From CAZBGL01 sp964491375 (GTDB taxonomy: Bacteria; Desulfobacterota; Deferrisomatia; Deferrisomatales; Deferrisomataceae), in the NCBI GenBank assembly GCA_964491375.1, contig CAZBGL010000136.1, forward strand, positions 1-19,709: DNA of 19,709 bases, given 5' to 3'. Numbering within the stretch: position 1 is the stretch's first letter; every line of letters begins with the position of its first letter. Under the pieces are notes generated by a model. The model made no database searches. It was not told where the DNA came from and saw only the letters and a list, made by a program, of their open reading frames with translations. The position numbers and the translations under genes were made by a program. Shown here piece after piece: positions 6,940 to 14,080 of the stretch.

Positions 6940-7941
6940 TCACCACCGGATCAGCACGGCGCCGTAGGTGAACCCGGCGCCAAAGGCGTCCAACAAGACG
7001 AGGTCGTTGGGTTTCAGAAGCCCGGACCGCACCATCTCGTCCAGGGCGATCGGCACCGAGGCCGCCGAGGTGTTCCCGTAGCGGTCCAGATTCACGTAGA
7101 CCTTGTCCTCCGGCACGTGAAGCCGGAGACGCACGGCATCGATGATCCGCCGGTTGGCCTGATGGGGCACGAACCAGTCGAGATCGTTCCCGGAGCACCC
7201 CGCCGTTTCCAGCACCTCCTCCGCGATCCGGTGAAGGGTGCGCACGGCCACGCGGAACACCTCGTTGCCCTGCATCTTCACGCAGTGGAGACGCTCCCGC
7301 AGGCTCTCCGGCGACGCCGGGTGCCGGGATCCCCCACCGGGCATGTGGAGCAGCGGCCAGTAGGACCCGTCCGCCTCCATCCGCGCCGCCAGGATCCCCT
7401 GGCCGGGTTCCTCCGCGGGGCCCAGCACGGCCGCCCCGGCGCCGTCGCCGAACAGCACGCAGGTGGTGCGGTCCTCCCAGTCCAGGATCCGGCTCAGGAT
7501 CTCGGCCCCGATCACCAGGGCATGACGGGCCGCCCCGGTCCGGATGAACTGGTCGGCCACGGTGAGGGCGTACAGGAAGCCGGTGCACCCGGCGCTCAGG
7601 TCGAAGGCCATCTGGCCCGAAATCCCCAGGCGGTCCTGGAGCAGGCAGGCCGTGGCCGGGAACCCCAGGGCCGGGGTCACCGTGGCCACGATCACCAGGT
7701 CCAGGTCCGTGGGTCGGAGGCCGGCCATCTCCAGCGCTCGGCGGGCCGCCCCCTCGCACAGATCGCAGGTGTCCATCCCGGGCGGGGCGATGCGGCGTTC
7801 CCGGATGCCCGTGCGCGTGCGGATCCATTCGTCGCTGGTGTCCACCCGGGCCTCCAGGTCCGCATTCGTGAGCACCCGGTCCGGCACGCACCGGCCGGTG
7901 CCCAGTATCCGGGTTCTCGGCAGGTGACGGCGTTCGGTCAC
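6940..7941 (-). CDS. fabH: FabH, beta-ketoacyl-ACP synthase III
   Basis: FabH starts fatty acid synthesis by condensing an acyl-CoA primer with malonyl-ACP. The 333-residue protein has the Cys-His-Asn triad: C119 in LSAGCTGFLYAL, H260 in PHQANRRI (the ACP-binding motif) and N290 in YGNTSAASVP. DEWIRTRTGIRERR at 37-50 and a C-terminal GAGFTYGAVLIRW are also typical. The GTG start at 7939-7941 overlaps the plsX stop as GTGA, implying coupled translation. It gives a protein about 15 residues longer than E. coli FabH. The same frame is open upstream through plsX as far as 8595, but that part is a shadow with biased composition. Confidence 0.97.
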   Translation of the reverse strand: MTERRHLPRTRILGTGRCVPDRVLTNADLEARVDTSDEWIRTRTGIRERRIAPPGMDTCDLCEGAARRALEMAGLRPTDLDLVIVATVTPALGFPATACLLQDRLGISGQMAFDLSAGCTGFLYALTVADQFIRTGAARHALVIGAEILSRILDWEDRTTCVLFGDGAGAAVLGPAEEPGQGILAARMEADGSYWPLLHMPGGGSRHPASPESLRERLHCVKMQGNEVFRVAVRTLHRIAEEVLETAGCSGNDLDWFVPHQANRRIIDAVRLRLHVPEDKVYVNLDRYGNTSAASVPIALDEMVRSGLLKPNDLVLLDAFGAGFTYGAVLIRW

Positions 7942-9032
7942 TCGGCCTCTTCCTTGTCCTTGCCCTCGCGGCGGGAATGCATGATCCGGTCGCGGATCTG
8001 GCTCCAGAACCGGCCCTTGGGGGAGGCCCAGGCTTCGAGGTCCTGATGTTTCTCGAGCATCTGGGTCAGGTGCAGGTTCACGCGCCGCTCCGCGAAATCC
8101 CGGGCCACCCGGATGGCGTTGCGGATGGCCCGGGCGTCGGAGGAGCCGTGGGCCACGATCCCCACCCCGTTCACGCCCAGGAGCGGCGCCCCCCCCACCT
8201 CGGCGTAGTCCATGCGCTCCTTGAGCCTGCGGAAGGCCCGCCGCGCCAGCAAGTAGCCCATGCGGGGCAGCACCCCCCGGGACATCTCCTCGCGGATGAT
8301 CTGGGCCATGGCCTGGCCCAGGCCCTCCGAACTCTTGAGCAGGGCGTTGCCCGTGAAGCCGTCGCACACCACCACGTCGGCGGTGCCGGCGAAGATGTCC
8401 CGTCCCTCCACGTACCCCAGGTAGTTCATGGAGGAGTGCTTCATGGCCGCGTGGGCGCTGCGGGTGAGATCGGTCCCCTTGGTCTCCTCCTCCCCGTTGG
8501 ACAGGATCCCGACCCGGGGCCGGGGAACCTGGAGCACGTAACGGCTGAACACCTCTCCCATCACGGCGAACTGGACCAGGTGGATGGGCTTGCATTCCAC
8601 ATTGGCCCCCACGTCCAGGAGCACAGTGGCCCCCCCCAGGGAGGGCAGCACCGCCGCGATGGCCGGCCGGTCCACCCCGGGCAGCCGGCCCAGGGTCAGC
8701 ACGGCGAAGGCCATGGCCGCGCCGGAGTTGCCGGCGCTCACGGCAGCCCGCGCTTCGCCCGCCTTGACCAGCTGGAAGGCCACGCGCACCGAGGCGTCCT
8801 TCTTCCGGCGCACGGCCACGGAAGGGCTCTCGTGCATGCCCACGACCTCGGAGGCGTGCTTGATGGAGAGGGGCAGGTTTTCGGTGTCGTAGCGCTGGAG
8901 GTGCTGGAGCAGGATCTCCCGGTCGCCCACCAGGATCACGTGGATGCCCAACTCCCGGGCCGCTCGGACCGCTCCCTCCACCAGGGCCTCGGGGGCGTGG
9001 TCGCCCCCCATCGCGTCCAGGGCAATCCGCAT
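7938..9032 (-). CDS. plsX: PlsX, phosphate acyltransferase
   Basis: PlsX converts acyl-ACP to acyl-phosphate, the donor used by PlsY for phosphatidic acid synthesis, so it links fatty acid synthesis to membrane lipid. The 364-residue protein opens with MRIALDAMGGDHAP and carries the family motifs SAGNSGA, LLDVGANVECKP, GILSNGEEETKG and CDGFTGNALLKSSEG. It ends in a charged tail (KDKEEAE) slightly longer than in many homologues. The ATG at 9030-9032 follows rpmF by 12 bp but has no clear ribosome binding site, so reinitiation after rpmF is likely. Gene order rpmF-plsX-fabH is widely conserved. Confidence 0.97.
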   Translation of the reverse strand: MRIALDAMGGDHAPEALVEGAVRAARELGIHVILVGDREILLQHLQRYDTENLPLSIKHASEVVGMHESPSVAVRRKKDASVRVAFQLVKAGEARAAVSAGNSGAAMAFAVLTLGRLPGVDRPAIAAVLPSLGGATVLLDVGANVECKPIHLVQFAVMGEVFSRYVLQVPRPRVGILSNGEEETKGTDLTRSAHAAMKHSSMNYLGYVEGRDIFAGTADVVVCDGFTGNALLKSSEGLGQAMAQIIREEMSRGVLPRMGYLLARRAFRRLKERMDYAEVGGAPLLGVNGVGIVAHGSSDARAIRNAIRVARDFAERRVNLHLTQMLEKHQDLEAWASPKGRFWSQIRDRIMHSRREGKDKEEAE

Positions 9033-9044
9033 CGGGGAGGCCGT

Positions 9045-9233
9045 TTACAGCTCCTCTTCCTCGATCCGGACCACCTCACGGCCCTTGTAGGTGCCGCAGT
9101 GCAGACACGCCCGGTGGGGCTCCTTGGGCTCGAGGCACCGTGGGCACGTGTCCAGGTTGGGCACCGACAGGGCGTGGTGGGACCGGCGTTTGCGTTTGCG
9201 GGCGAGGGAGGTCTTCCTCTTGGGTACGGCCAT
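9045..9233 (-). CDS. rpmF: Ribosomal protein bL32, zinc-binding form
   Basis: bL32 is a small protein of the large ribosomal subunit. The 62-residue protein has the MAVPKRKTSLARKRKRRSHH type of basic N-terminus and a zinc ribbon formed by C30, C33, C43 and C46. It is therefore the zinc-containing form rather than the cysteine-free paralogue some bacteria make under zinc shortage. The ATG at 9231-9233 has AGGAG 7 bp upstream. An in-frame extension upstream to 9566 overlaps yceD and is rejected. It sits 52 bp after yceD and 12 bp before plsX, the standard arrangement. Confidence 0.97.
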   Translation of the reverse strand: MAVPKRKTSLARKRKRRSHHALSVPNLDTCPRCLEPKEPHRACLHCGTYKGREVVRIEEEEL

Positions 9234-9285
9234 GTTTCTCTCCTGAGCGCAGCATGGGGTGTTCGGTCGTTGGGAACGGAGAACC

Positions 9286-9843
9286 TTATCCGGCGGACCG
9301 CTTGGGCCGCCACCGGGCCAGCGCTTCCCACCGGGGATCGGGCGCCTTTTCACGGCAGTTGCAAGATTCGAGGTTTCGGTTCGCCCCGCAACGGGGACAG
9401 AGCCCGGCGCAGTCCTCCCGGCACACGGGATGGGCGGGAAGCCCCAGGAGGAGTTGCTCCAGCGCGGTCCGTGCGAGATCGACGGTGCGCTCCGCAAGCG
9501 GCACCAGGTCCAGGTCCTCCGGATGGAGTTCGTGTTCTCCCGGCGGGAGGTGAAAGTCTTCGACAAAGGTGAGATGGAACGTCTCCTCCACGCGGTGTTC
9601 GAACGGCTCGAGGCACCGCACGCACCGCACCCGGACCCGGGCCCCGATGGAGCCCGAGACGAATACGTCGCCTCCCGAAGGTTGTATCCGTGCCTCCCCT
9701 GCCAAGGGGGTCAGCACGTCCACCGCTCCGGATCCCCACTCCTGCAACCGGGCCGCCACCTCCCCGGCGGAAAGGAACAGGGAGACCTCCTGGCCGTGTT
9801 CCGGGAGGGCATCCACGTCGATGATCAGCGGGTGCTTGGCCAC
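9286..9843 (-). CDS. yceD: YceD family (DUF177) protein, metal-binding, partner of rpmF
   Basis: This 185-residue protein belongs to the DUF177/YceD family, found almost always just before rpmF. Known work links homologues to 23S rRNA accumulation or ribosome assembly, but the precise activity is not settled. Visible are C74 and C77 (VRCVRCLEPF) and a C-terminal cluster C141, C145, C149, C152, C161 and C163 followed by DPRWEAL, the family's ending. The cysteine spacing suggests zinc binding. The GTG start at 9841-9843 has GGAG about 8 bp upstream and lies close to a strong promoter, so the leader is only some 24 bases. As the first gene it may also set expression of the whole lipid operon. 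Confidence 0.92.
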   Translation of the reverse strand: MAKHPLIIDVDALPEHGQEVSLFLSAGEVAARLQEWGSGAVDVLTPLAGEARIQPSGGDVFVSGSIGARVRVRCVRCLEPFEHRVEETFHLTFVEDFHLPPGEHELHPEDLDLVPLAERTVDLARTALEQLLLGLPAHPVCREDCAGLCPRCGANRNLESCNCREKAPDPRWEALARWRPKRSAG

Positions 9844-9861
9844 GGTGCTCTCCAGACGCAG

Positions 9862-9876
9862 AATAAGCCGCTTATT
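9862..9876. promoter_or_regulatory. 15-bp perfect dyad over the operon promoter (candidate operator)
   Basis: AATAAG-CCG-CTTATT is a perfect inverted repeat with 6-bp arms. It overlaps the first three bases of the minus-strand -10 hexamer (9874-9879) and the expected transcription start near 9867. AT-rich dyads are rare in this GC-rich window, and the location is ideal for a repressor. No known fatty-acid regulator site (FadR, FabR, FapR, FabT) is recognised, so the binding protein is unknown. It could instead be a chance palindrome or a short RNA stem at the 5' end. Confidence 0.45.
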
Positions 9877-9901
9877 ATAGTCGCGGCACGTCGGGCGTCA
9901 A
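9874..9901 (-). promoter_or_regulatory. Main sigma-70-like promoter of the yceD-rpmF-plsX-fab operon
   Basis: Minus-strand TTGACG (9896-9901) and a perfect TATAAT (9874-9879) are separated by 16 bp, about 30 bp before the yceD start codon. Ten or eleven of twelve hexamer bases match consensus, the best promoter seen in this window. It drives the run towards ribD, and the following genes are tightly spaced. It is back-to-back with the promoter of the plus-strand gene, with about 32 bp between the two -35 elements. Confidence 0.8.
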
Positions 9902-9933
9902 CGGATTTCCGCCGCTCGGCCGGGTGGGACAAC

Positions 9934-9962
9934 TTGTACCGCACGGCCCGTGCCCGTATACT
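9934..9962 (+). promoter_or_regulatory. Promoter of the plus-strand repeat-protein gene
   Basis: TTGTAC (9934-9939) and TATACT (9957-9962) are separated by 17 bp and end about 40 bp before the ATG at 10004, leaving room for a leader with the GGAGGAG ribosome binding site at 9991-9997. The -10 matches consensus at five of six bases, the -35 at three. Location and spacing support it. Confidence 0.6.
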
Positions 9963-10003
9963 CCTCCTCGGAGAATCGGCTTGCGGGTTGGGAGGAGCGT
10001 TCC

Positions 10004-11371
10004 ATGCGGTGGTGGGTGCGGGGGGGCGCTGCCCTGTTCGTCGGGTTGTTCGTGTGGACTTCCGCAGCCGGGGCCCGGGTCGCTCCCGAGGCCGCGCTCC
10101 GGAAGCGGGCGGGCAACTACTATCTGAAGCTCCGCCAGTACGAGAAGGCCCGGGACGAGTACCTGGCGGCCCTCCAGATCTCCCCGGATTTCCCCGAGGC
10201 CCATTATAACCTGGGGGTGGTCTACTTTTTCCGGCTCAAGGACTACCCGCGGGCCCTGTACCACTTCGTCCGGTACGCCACACTCCGGCCCGATGCGTCC
10301 GACCTGGATCAGGTGCGGGAACTCGTGCTCCAGGCGCTGCGGCGGATCCAGCAGGCCGAGCGGGACGCCTACGCGAGAGCCCTCAGGGAAGGCACGGCCG
10401 AGGCCTTGAGACGCTACGTTCGCCGTCATCCTGACAGCCCCTATGCGGAGGATGCGCGCCGGAAGCTCCGAGCGCTTCGCGAGTACGAGGAGGCGAAGGA
10501 GGCTTGGGAGCAGGAGAGCCGTCGGGCGTATGAGCGGGCCGTGGCCTCTGGAACCCCGGAGGCGCTGGAGTCGTTTTTGGCGCGGTATCCGGACTCCCCG
10601 CTCGCGGACGAGGCCCGAAGGCTCCTGGAGTTGAGACGGGAGCGGGCGACCGAGGCCGAGCAGGCTTTCGGGGAGGCCATGGACGTCGGCACCGTCGAGG
10701 CCTTGGCCGCGTTCCTGGAGAAGTATCCGGACTCGCCCCACGCCACCGAGGCCCAGGCCCGGCTCGACCACCTGAAAGCCGCCCGGGCGGCGTTCGGGAT
10801 CGCCCGCGAGGCCCGCTCCGTTGCGGCCCTCGAGCGGTTCCTGGAGGCGTATCCTGACGTGCCCGAGGCGGCCGAGGCCGAGCGCCTGTTGGAAACCCTC
10901 CGCCGAGAAGAAGGGGGGAAGGGGGCGGAGGAACCCCGACCCTCGGGCAAAGGGGCTCCCCCCGGACCCCCGTCCGAGGAGGGGGGGGACGCCGCATGGG
11001 CCGAGGCGGAGCGGGCCCACACGCCCGAGGCCTACGAGGCGTTCCGGAGGCGGTATCCGGATCATCCCATGGCCGAAGAGGCCCGGCGGCGGGCCGCCGC
11101 GCTTCGGGCCGAAGCGGAAGCGCCTCCCGCGCAGAGCCGAGGGGCCGGCGCCGACGTGCAGGCCCGTGCGGACTGGGAAGCCGCGCGCCGTGCCGACACG
11201 GCCGAGGCCTACCGTTCGTTCCTCAGGGCGCACCCGGAGGGGAGAGAAGCCGAAGAGGCCCGGCGCCGCCTCGAGGAACTGGAACGCCGGGTCCAGCAGG
11301 CAGAGGGCAAGCTTTCCAGGGAAAAGCGCAAGGCCTTGGAGCGGTACCGGAGGATGCTGCAGGGTCAGTGA
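10004..11371 (+). CDS. Exported tetratricopeptide/helical-repeat protein, function unknown
   Basis: This 455-residue protein has a likely signal peptide: MRWWVRG, then a hydrophobic stretch (about 8-20) and a possible cleavage after TSAAGA near residue 24. There is no lipobox cysteine, so it is probably periplasmic. Residues 34-95 form TPR-like helices (YEKARDEYLAALQISPDFPEAHYNLGVVY). Then come about six degenerate 38-residue units with the pattern GT-EAL--FL-RYPDSP-A-EAR--L, split after the fourth by a Gly/Pro/Glu-rich linker (301-331). The ATG is chosen because GGAGGAG lies 6 bp upstream and it begins the signal peptide; 18 more in-frame residues to 9950 would overlap the -10 region. Such repeats usually mediate protein binding in envelope complexes. 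It is the only plus-strand gene, and its partner cannot be named. Confidence 0.85.
   Translation: MRWWVRGGAALFVGLFVWTSAAGARVAPEAALRKRAGNYYLKLRQYEKARDEYLAALQISPDFPEAHYNLGVVYFFRLKDYPRALYHFVRYATLRPDASDLDQVRELVLQALRRIQQAERDAYARALREGTAEALRRYVRRHPDSPYAEDARRKLRALREYEEAKEAWEQESRRAYERAVASGTPEALESFLARYPDSPLADEARRLLELRRERATEAEQAFGEAMDVGTVEALAAFLEKYPDSPHATEAQARLDHLKAARAAFGIAREARSVAALERFLEAYPDVPEAAEAERLLETLRREEGGKGAEEPRPSGKGAPPGPPSEEGGDAAWAEAERAHTPEAYEAFRRRYPDHPMAEEARRRAAALRAEAEAPPAQSRGAGADVQARADWEAARRADTAEAYRSFLRAHPEGREAEEARRRLEELERRVQQAEGKLSREKRKALERYRRMLQGQ
10364..11284 (+). repeat. Six degenerate helical repeats within the exported protein
   Basis: Protein repeats cover about residues 121-158, 174-211, 220-258, 263-300, 332-368 and 391-427. 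Each has an alanine-rich first helix, then a (Y/H)PDSP-like turn (HPDSP 142, YPDSP 195, YPDSP 241, YPDVP 283, YPDHP 351, HPEGR 410) and a second helix AEEARRRL. Turn-to-turn distances of 53, 46, 42, 68 and 59 residues show variable linkers. The pattern resembles TPR-related repeats in bacterial envelope proteins. Confidence 0.7.
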
Positions 11372-12481
11372 TCGGAACCTGCCCGCTCCCCTCCGGCGCT
11401 GCGGAGCAGGTACGCCTCGATGAACGGGTCGAGGTCCCCGTCGAGCACGCGGCCCACGTTTCCCTCTTCGAGCTGGGTCCGGTGATCCTTCACCTTCTGA
11501 TAGGGCTGTAGGACATAGGAGCGGATCTGGTTCCCCCAGGCGATCTCCTTTTTTTCCCCGGACAGGGCCTGTCGTTCCTCCTCCTTCTTCCGCCGTTCCA
11601 GGTCCAGGAGCCGGGCCTTGAGGATCCGCATGGCGTTGGCCCGGTTCTTGTGCTGGCTCCGCTCGCTCTGACACGTGACCACGATCCCCGTGGGGAGGTG
11701 GGTGATCCGGACGGCCGACTCCGTGCGGTTCACATGCTGACCGCCCGCTCCGCTCGCACGGAACACGTCGATTCGCAGGTCCTTCTCATCGATCTCCACG
11801 TCCGTCGTCTCCTCCACCTCGGGATACACGGCCACCGAGGCAAACGAGGTGTGACGACGGGCCTGGGCGTCGAACGGACTGATCCGGACGAGCCGGTGCA
11901 CCCCCTCCTCGGCCTTCAGGTACCCGTAGGCGTAGGGGCCGCTCACCGTGAAGGTCACGTTCTTGATCCCGGCTTCGTCCCCCGGAAGCTCGTCCACGAC
12001 CTCCACCCGATACCCCCTCCGCTCCGCCCACCGCAGGTACATGCGCAGCAGCATCTGAACCCAGTCCTGGGCCTCGGTGCCCCCCGCGCCCGCGTTGATG
12101 GCCACGATGGCGTTGGACCGATCGTGGGGGCCGGAGAGCATCTTGCGGAACTCGATCTCCCGCACGCCCCGCTCCACCCGTTCCAATCGGTCTTCGGTCT
12201 CCCGTTGGAGATCCGGGTCCTCTTCCTCCTCCATGAGCTCCCACGCCACCTGGCACTCGTCCAGTTCGTCCCGGAGGCGTCTCCAGGCGTCGATCTCGGC
12301 CCGGAGGCGTTCGCGTTCCTGGCTGACCTTGGCTGCGCGGTCCGGGTGGTCCCAGAAATCCGGCTGGGCCATCTGGGCCTCGAGCTCCGAGGCCCGTTTC
12401 TCCTTGGAGGCAAAGTCAAAGATGCCTCCAGAGTTCGTCAAGGCGTCGGCGGAGGTCCGCAATCCGGTCCGGAATCGACAT
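11365..12481 (-). CDS. prfB: Peptide chain release factor 2 with programmed +1 frameshift
   Basis: RF2 recognises UGA and UAA stop codons and releases the finished peptide. The zero frame starts at ATG 12479-12481 (GAGGAG 9 bp upstream, lnt stop 6 bp away), encodes 21 residues ending LWRHL, and stops at UGA (12416-12418). Reading resumes in the +1 frame at GAC (12415-12417) and continues for 350 residues, giving 371 in total, near the 365 of E. coli RF2. The SPF anticodon-like motif is at 201-203, and GGQ is at 246-248 in ASGAGGQHVNRTESAV. A record that translates only the downstream frame from 12678 would carry a spurious N-terminus. The 3' end overlaps the convergent gene by 7 bp. lysS, a frequent neighbour elsewhere, is absent. 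Confidence 0.97.
12415..12429 (-). promoter_or_regulatory. RF2 programmed frameshift signal
   Basis: In the prfB reading direction the sequence is GGAGG-CAT-CTT-TGA-C. A Shine-Dalgarno-like GGAGG (12425-12429) stands three bases before the slippery CTT, followed by an in-frame UGA with C as the next base. This is the known E. coli arrangement (purine run, three bases, CUU UGA C). Low RF2 slows termination at the UGA and lets the ribosome slip forward one base, so RF2 regulates its own synthesis. The T at 12418 is skipped. Confidence 0.95.
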
Positions 12482-12487
12482 GGGCTC

Positions 12488-14080
12488 TCACTCCTCGGCG
12501 TTGTACCGGTGGGGACTCGGCGACTGTGTCCGGTATGCCATCCGGCGCGGGCGGCGTAGGATAGCAAAAAGGCCACCCGCCACCAAGACGCCGCAGGCCG
12601 GGGCGATCCACGGTCGCAGGAGGGCCTGGGGCGTGGCGCCCGGAAGCGGATAGGCCACGTCCACCGAGAACCGAGCACGCTCCCCCAGCGGCGTGGCCCG
12701 GACCAGGCGCCCCTTCCGGTCGAAGACGGCGCTGATACCGGTGTTGGCCGCCCGTACGACCGGAAGGCCGTTCTCGGCCGCCCGCCACGCCGAGAACGCC
12801 AGATGCTGGGCGGGCCCCGGGGTCCGCCCGAACCAGCCGTCGTTGGTCAGCACCACGAGGATCTGGGCCCCCAGTTCGGCGTGCCGGGCCGCAAGGCCCG
12901 GAAAGATCGCCTCGAAGCACACCAGGGGACCGAGCGCGGGAAGGCCCGGCGCTCGGATGGGCCGCACTCCCTCTCCGGGCCGGAAGTCCCCGGCCCCCTC
13001 CACGAGTTTCTTCACGAAAGGGAAGAACCGCCCCAGGGGCACGTACTCACCGAACGGCACCAGGTGGACCTTGTCGTACCGGCCTCGCAACCGTCCGGCC
13101 GGGCCCATCAGAAACACGGCGTTCCGGTACTCCACGCCCCGGGGGGTGCGCACGTACCCGGGCGCGCCGAACAGGAGCCAGACCTTTTCCTCTCGCACCA
13201 GGGATTCCAGACGCACCCGGTCGGCCGACCGGTCCTGGGCATAGAAGGGAGCCGCGGTCTCAGGCCACACGACGAGCCGGCTGCCCTGGGCCGCAAGGGC
13301 CTGGTTCAGGTGCCCGTAGATCCGCAGGGTGGTTTCCCGATACGCTGGATCCCACTTCTGGGCCTGGTCGATGTTCCCCTGTGCCACCCCGATGCGGATG
13401 CGTCCCTCCGGGGGGGGGAGGGGGGGCGGGGTGGCCGCGAGGGCCGCCCAGACGGCTCCGGCGCTCAGGGGGACGATCAAGGGCCAGCGCGGCAGGGGTT
13501 TCCCGTGGAGGCGCCGGGCCAGCACCCAAGCCGGGGCCGCCGCCAGGGCGGCCAAGAGCAAACGCACCCCGTCGACTCCCACCCAGGGGGCCAGGTCCAG
13601 GGCCGGGCCCACCCGCCACAGGGCCTGGGGGAGGTCCCCCCAGGGGAAGCCGGTGAGGAGCCGTCCCCTCAGACCTTCCGATGCGGTCCAGGCCAGCGGT
13701 GCCAGCACCAGGGCACCCGAGGGGGAACGGCGGGCGGCCAGGCCCACCACCGCGGCCGTGAGCGCCGGGTACAGGGCCAGGTATGCGACGAGGGCCCCGA
13801 TACACGCCGCCCCCCCGATCCATCCCAGCCCGCCGTACCGCACCACGGTGGGCACCAGCCACCACAGCAGGGCTCCGAAATACCCCAGGCCCCACATCCA
13901 CCCCGTGGAGAACGGGGCGCGGTCCGGCCGGGCGGTGCATCCCCCCACGAGCGCCGAAACCCCGAGCAACGCCGCGGGCCAGAACCCTGCCGGGGGAAGG
14001 CCCAGGGCGGCGGCCAGGGCGCCGACCCCCCCCGCCCCCCACAACCAAGGGTCACGCCACCTCGACCCGGTTCCGGCCAT
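12488..14080 (-). CDS. lnt: Apolipoprotein N-acyltransferase
   Basis: Lnt adds the third acyl chain to the N-terminal cysteine of lipoproteins at the periplasmic face of the inner membrane, in organisms with an outer membrane. The 530-residue protein has several hydrophobic segments over residues 12-215, then a nitrilase domain with the Glu-Lys-Cys triad: E274 in VVWPETA, K337 in YDKVHLVPFGEYVP, and C388 in LVCFEAIFP. A last membrane segment lies near 503-513. The ATG at 14078-14080 overlaps the end of the diguanylate cyclase gene by 29 bp and lacks a clear ribosome binding site; a TTG at 14044 is a possible later start. Presence of lnt supports a diderm host. It sits 6 bp before prfB. Confidence 0.95.
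   Translation of the reverse strand: MAGTGSRWRDPWLWGAGGVGALAAALGLPPAGFWPAALLGVSALVGGCTARPDRAPFSTGWMWGLGYFGALLWWLVPTVVRYGGLGWIGGAACIGALVAYLALYPALTAAVVGLAARRSPSGALVLAPLAWTASEGLRGRLLTGFPWGDLPQALWRVGPALDLAPWVGVDGVRLLLAALAAAPAWVLARRLHGKPLPRWPLIVPLSAGAVWAALAATPPPLPPPEGRIRIGVAQGNIDQAQKWDPAYRETTLRIYGHLNQALAAQGSRLVVWPETAAPFYAQDRSADRVRLESLVREEKVWLLFGAPGYVRTPRGVEYRNAVFLMGPAGRLRGRYDKVHLVPFGEYVPLGRFFPFVKKLVEGAGDFRPGEGVRPIRAPGLPALGPLVCFEAIFPGLAARHAELGAQILVVLTNDGWFGRTPGPAQHLAFSAWRAAENGLPVVRAANTGISAVFDRKGRLVRATPLGERARFSVDVAYPLPGATPQALLRPWIAPACGVLVAGGLFAILRRPRRMAYRTQSPSPHRYNAEE

Noticed and set aside
5464..8046. Plus-strand open frame of 860 codons opposite fabG, fabD and fabH
   Set aside because: It lies antisense to three certain genes, has no domain, and arises because stop codons are rare in this GC-rich DNA.
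6940..8595. Extended FabH of 551 residues
   Set aside because: The first 218 residues overlap plsX in another frame and lack homology; the GTG at 7939-7941 overlapping the plsX stop is the natural start.
12416..12418. In-frame UGA near the prfB start as a sign of pseudogene or sequencing error
   Set aside because: The surrounding GGAGG, three bases, CTT-TGA-C is the known RF2 frameshift signal, and the rest of the protein is intact.
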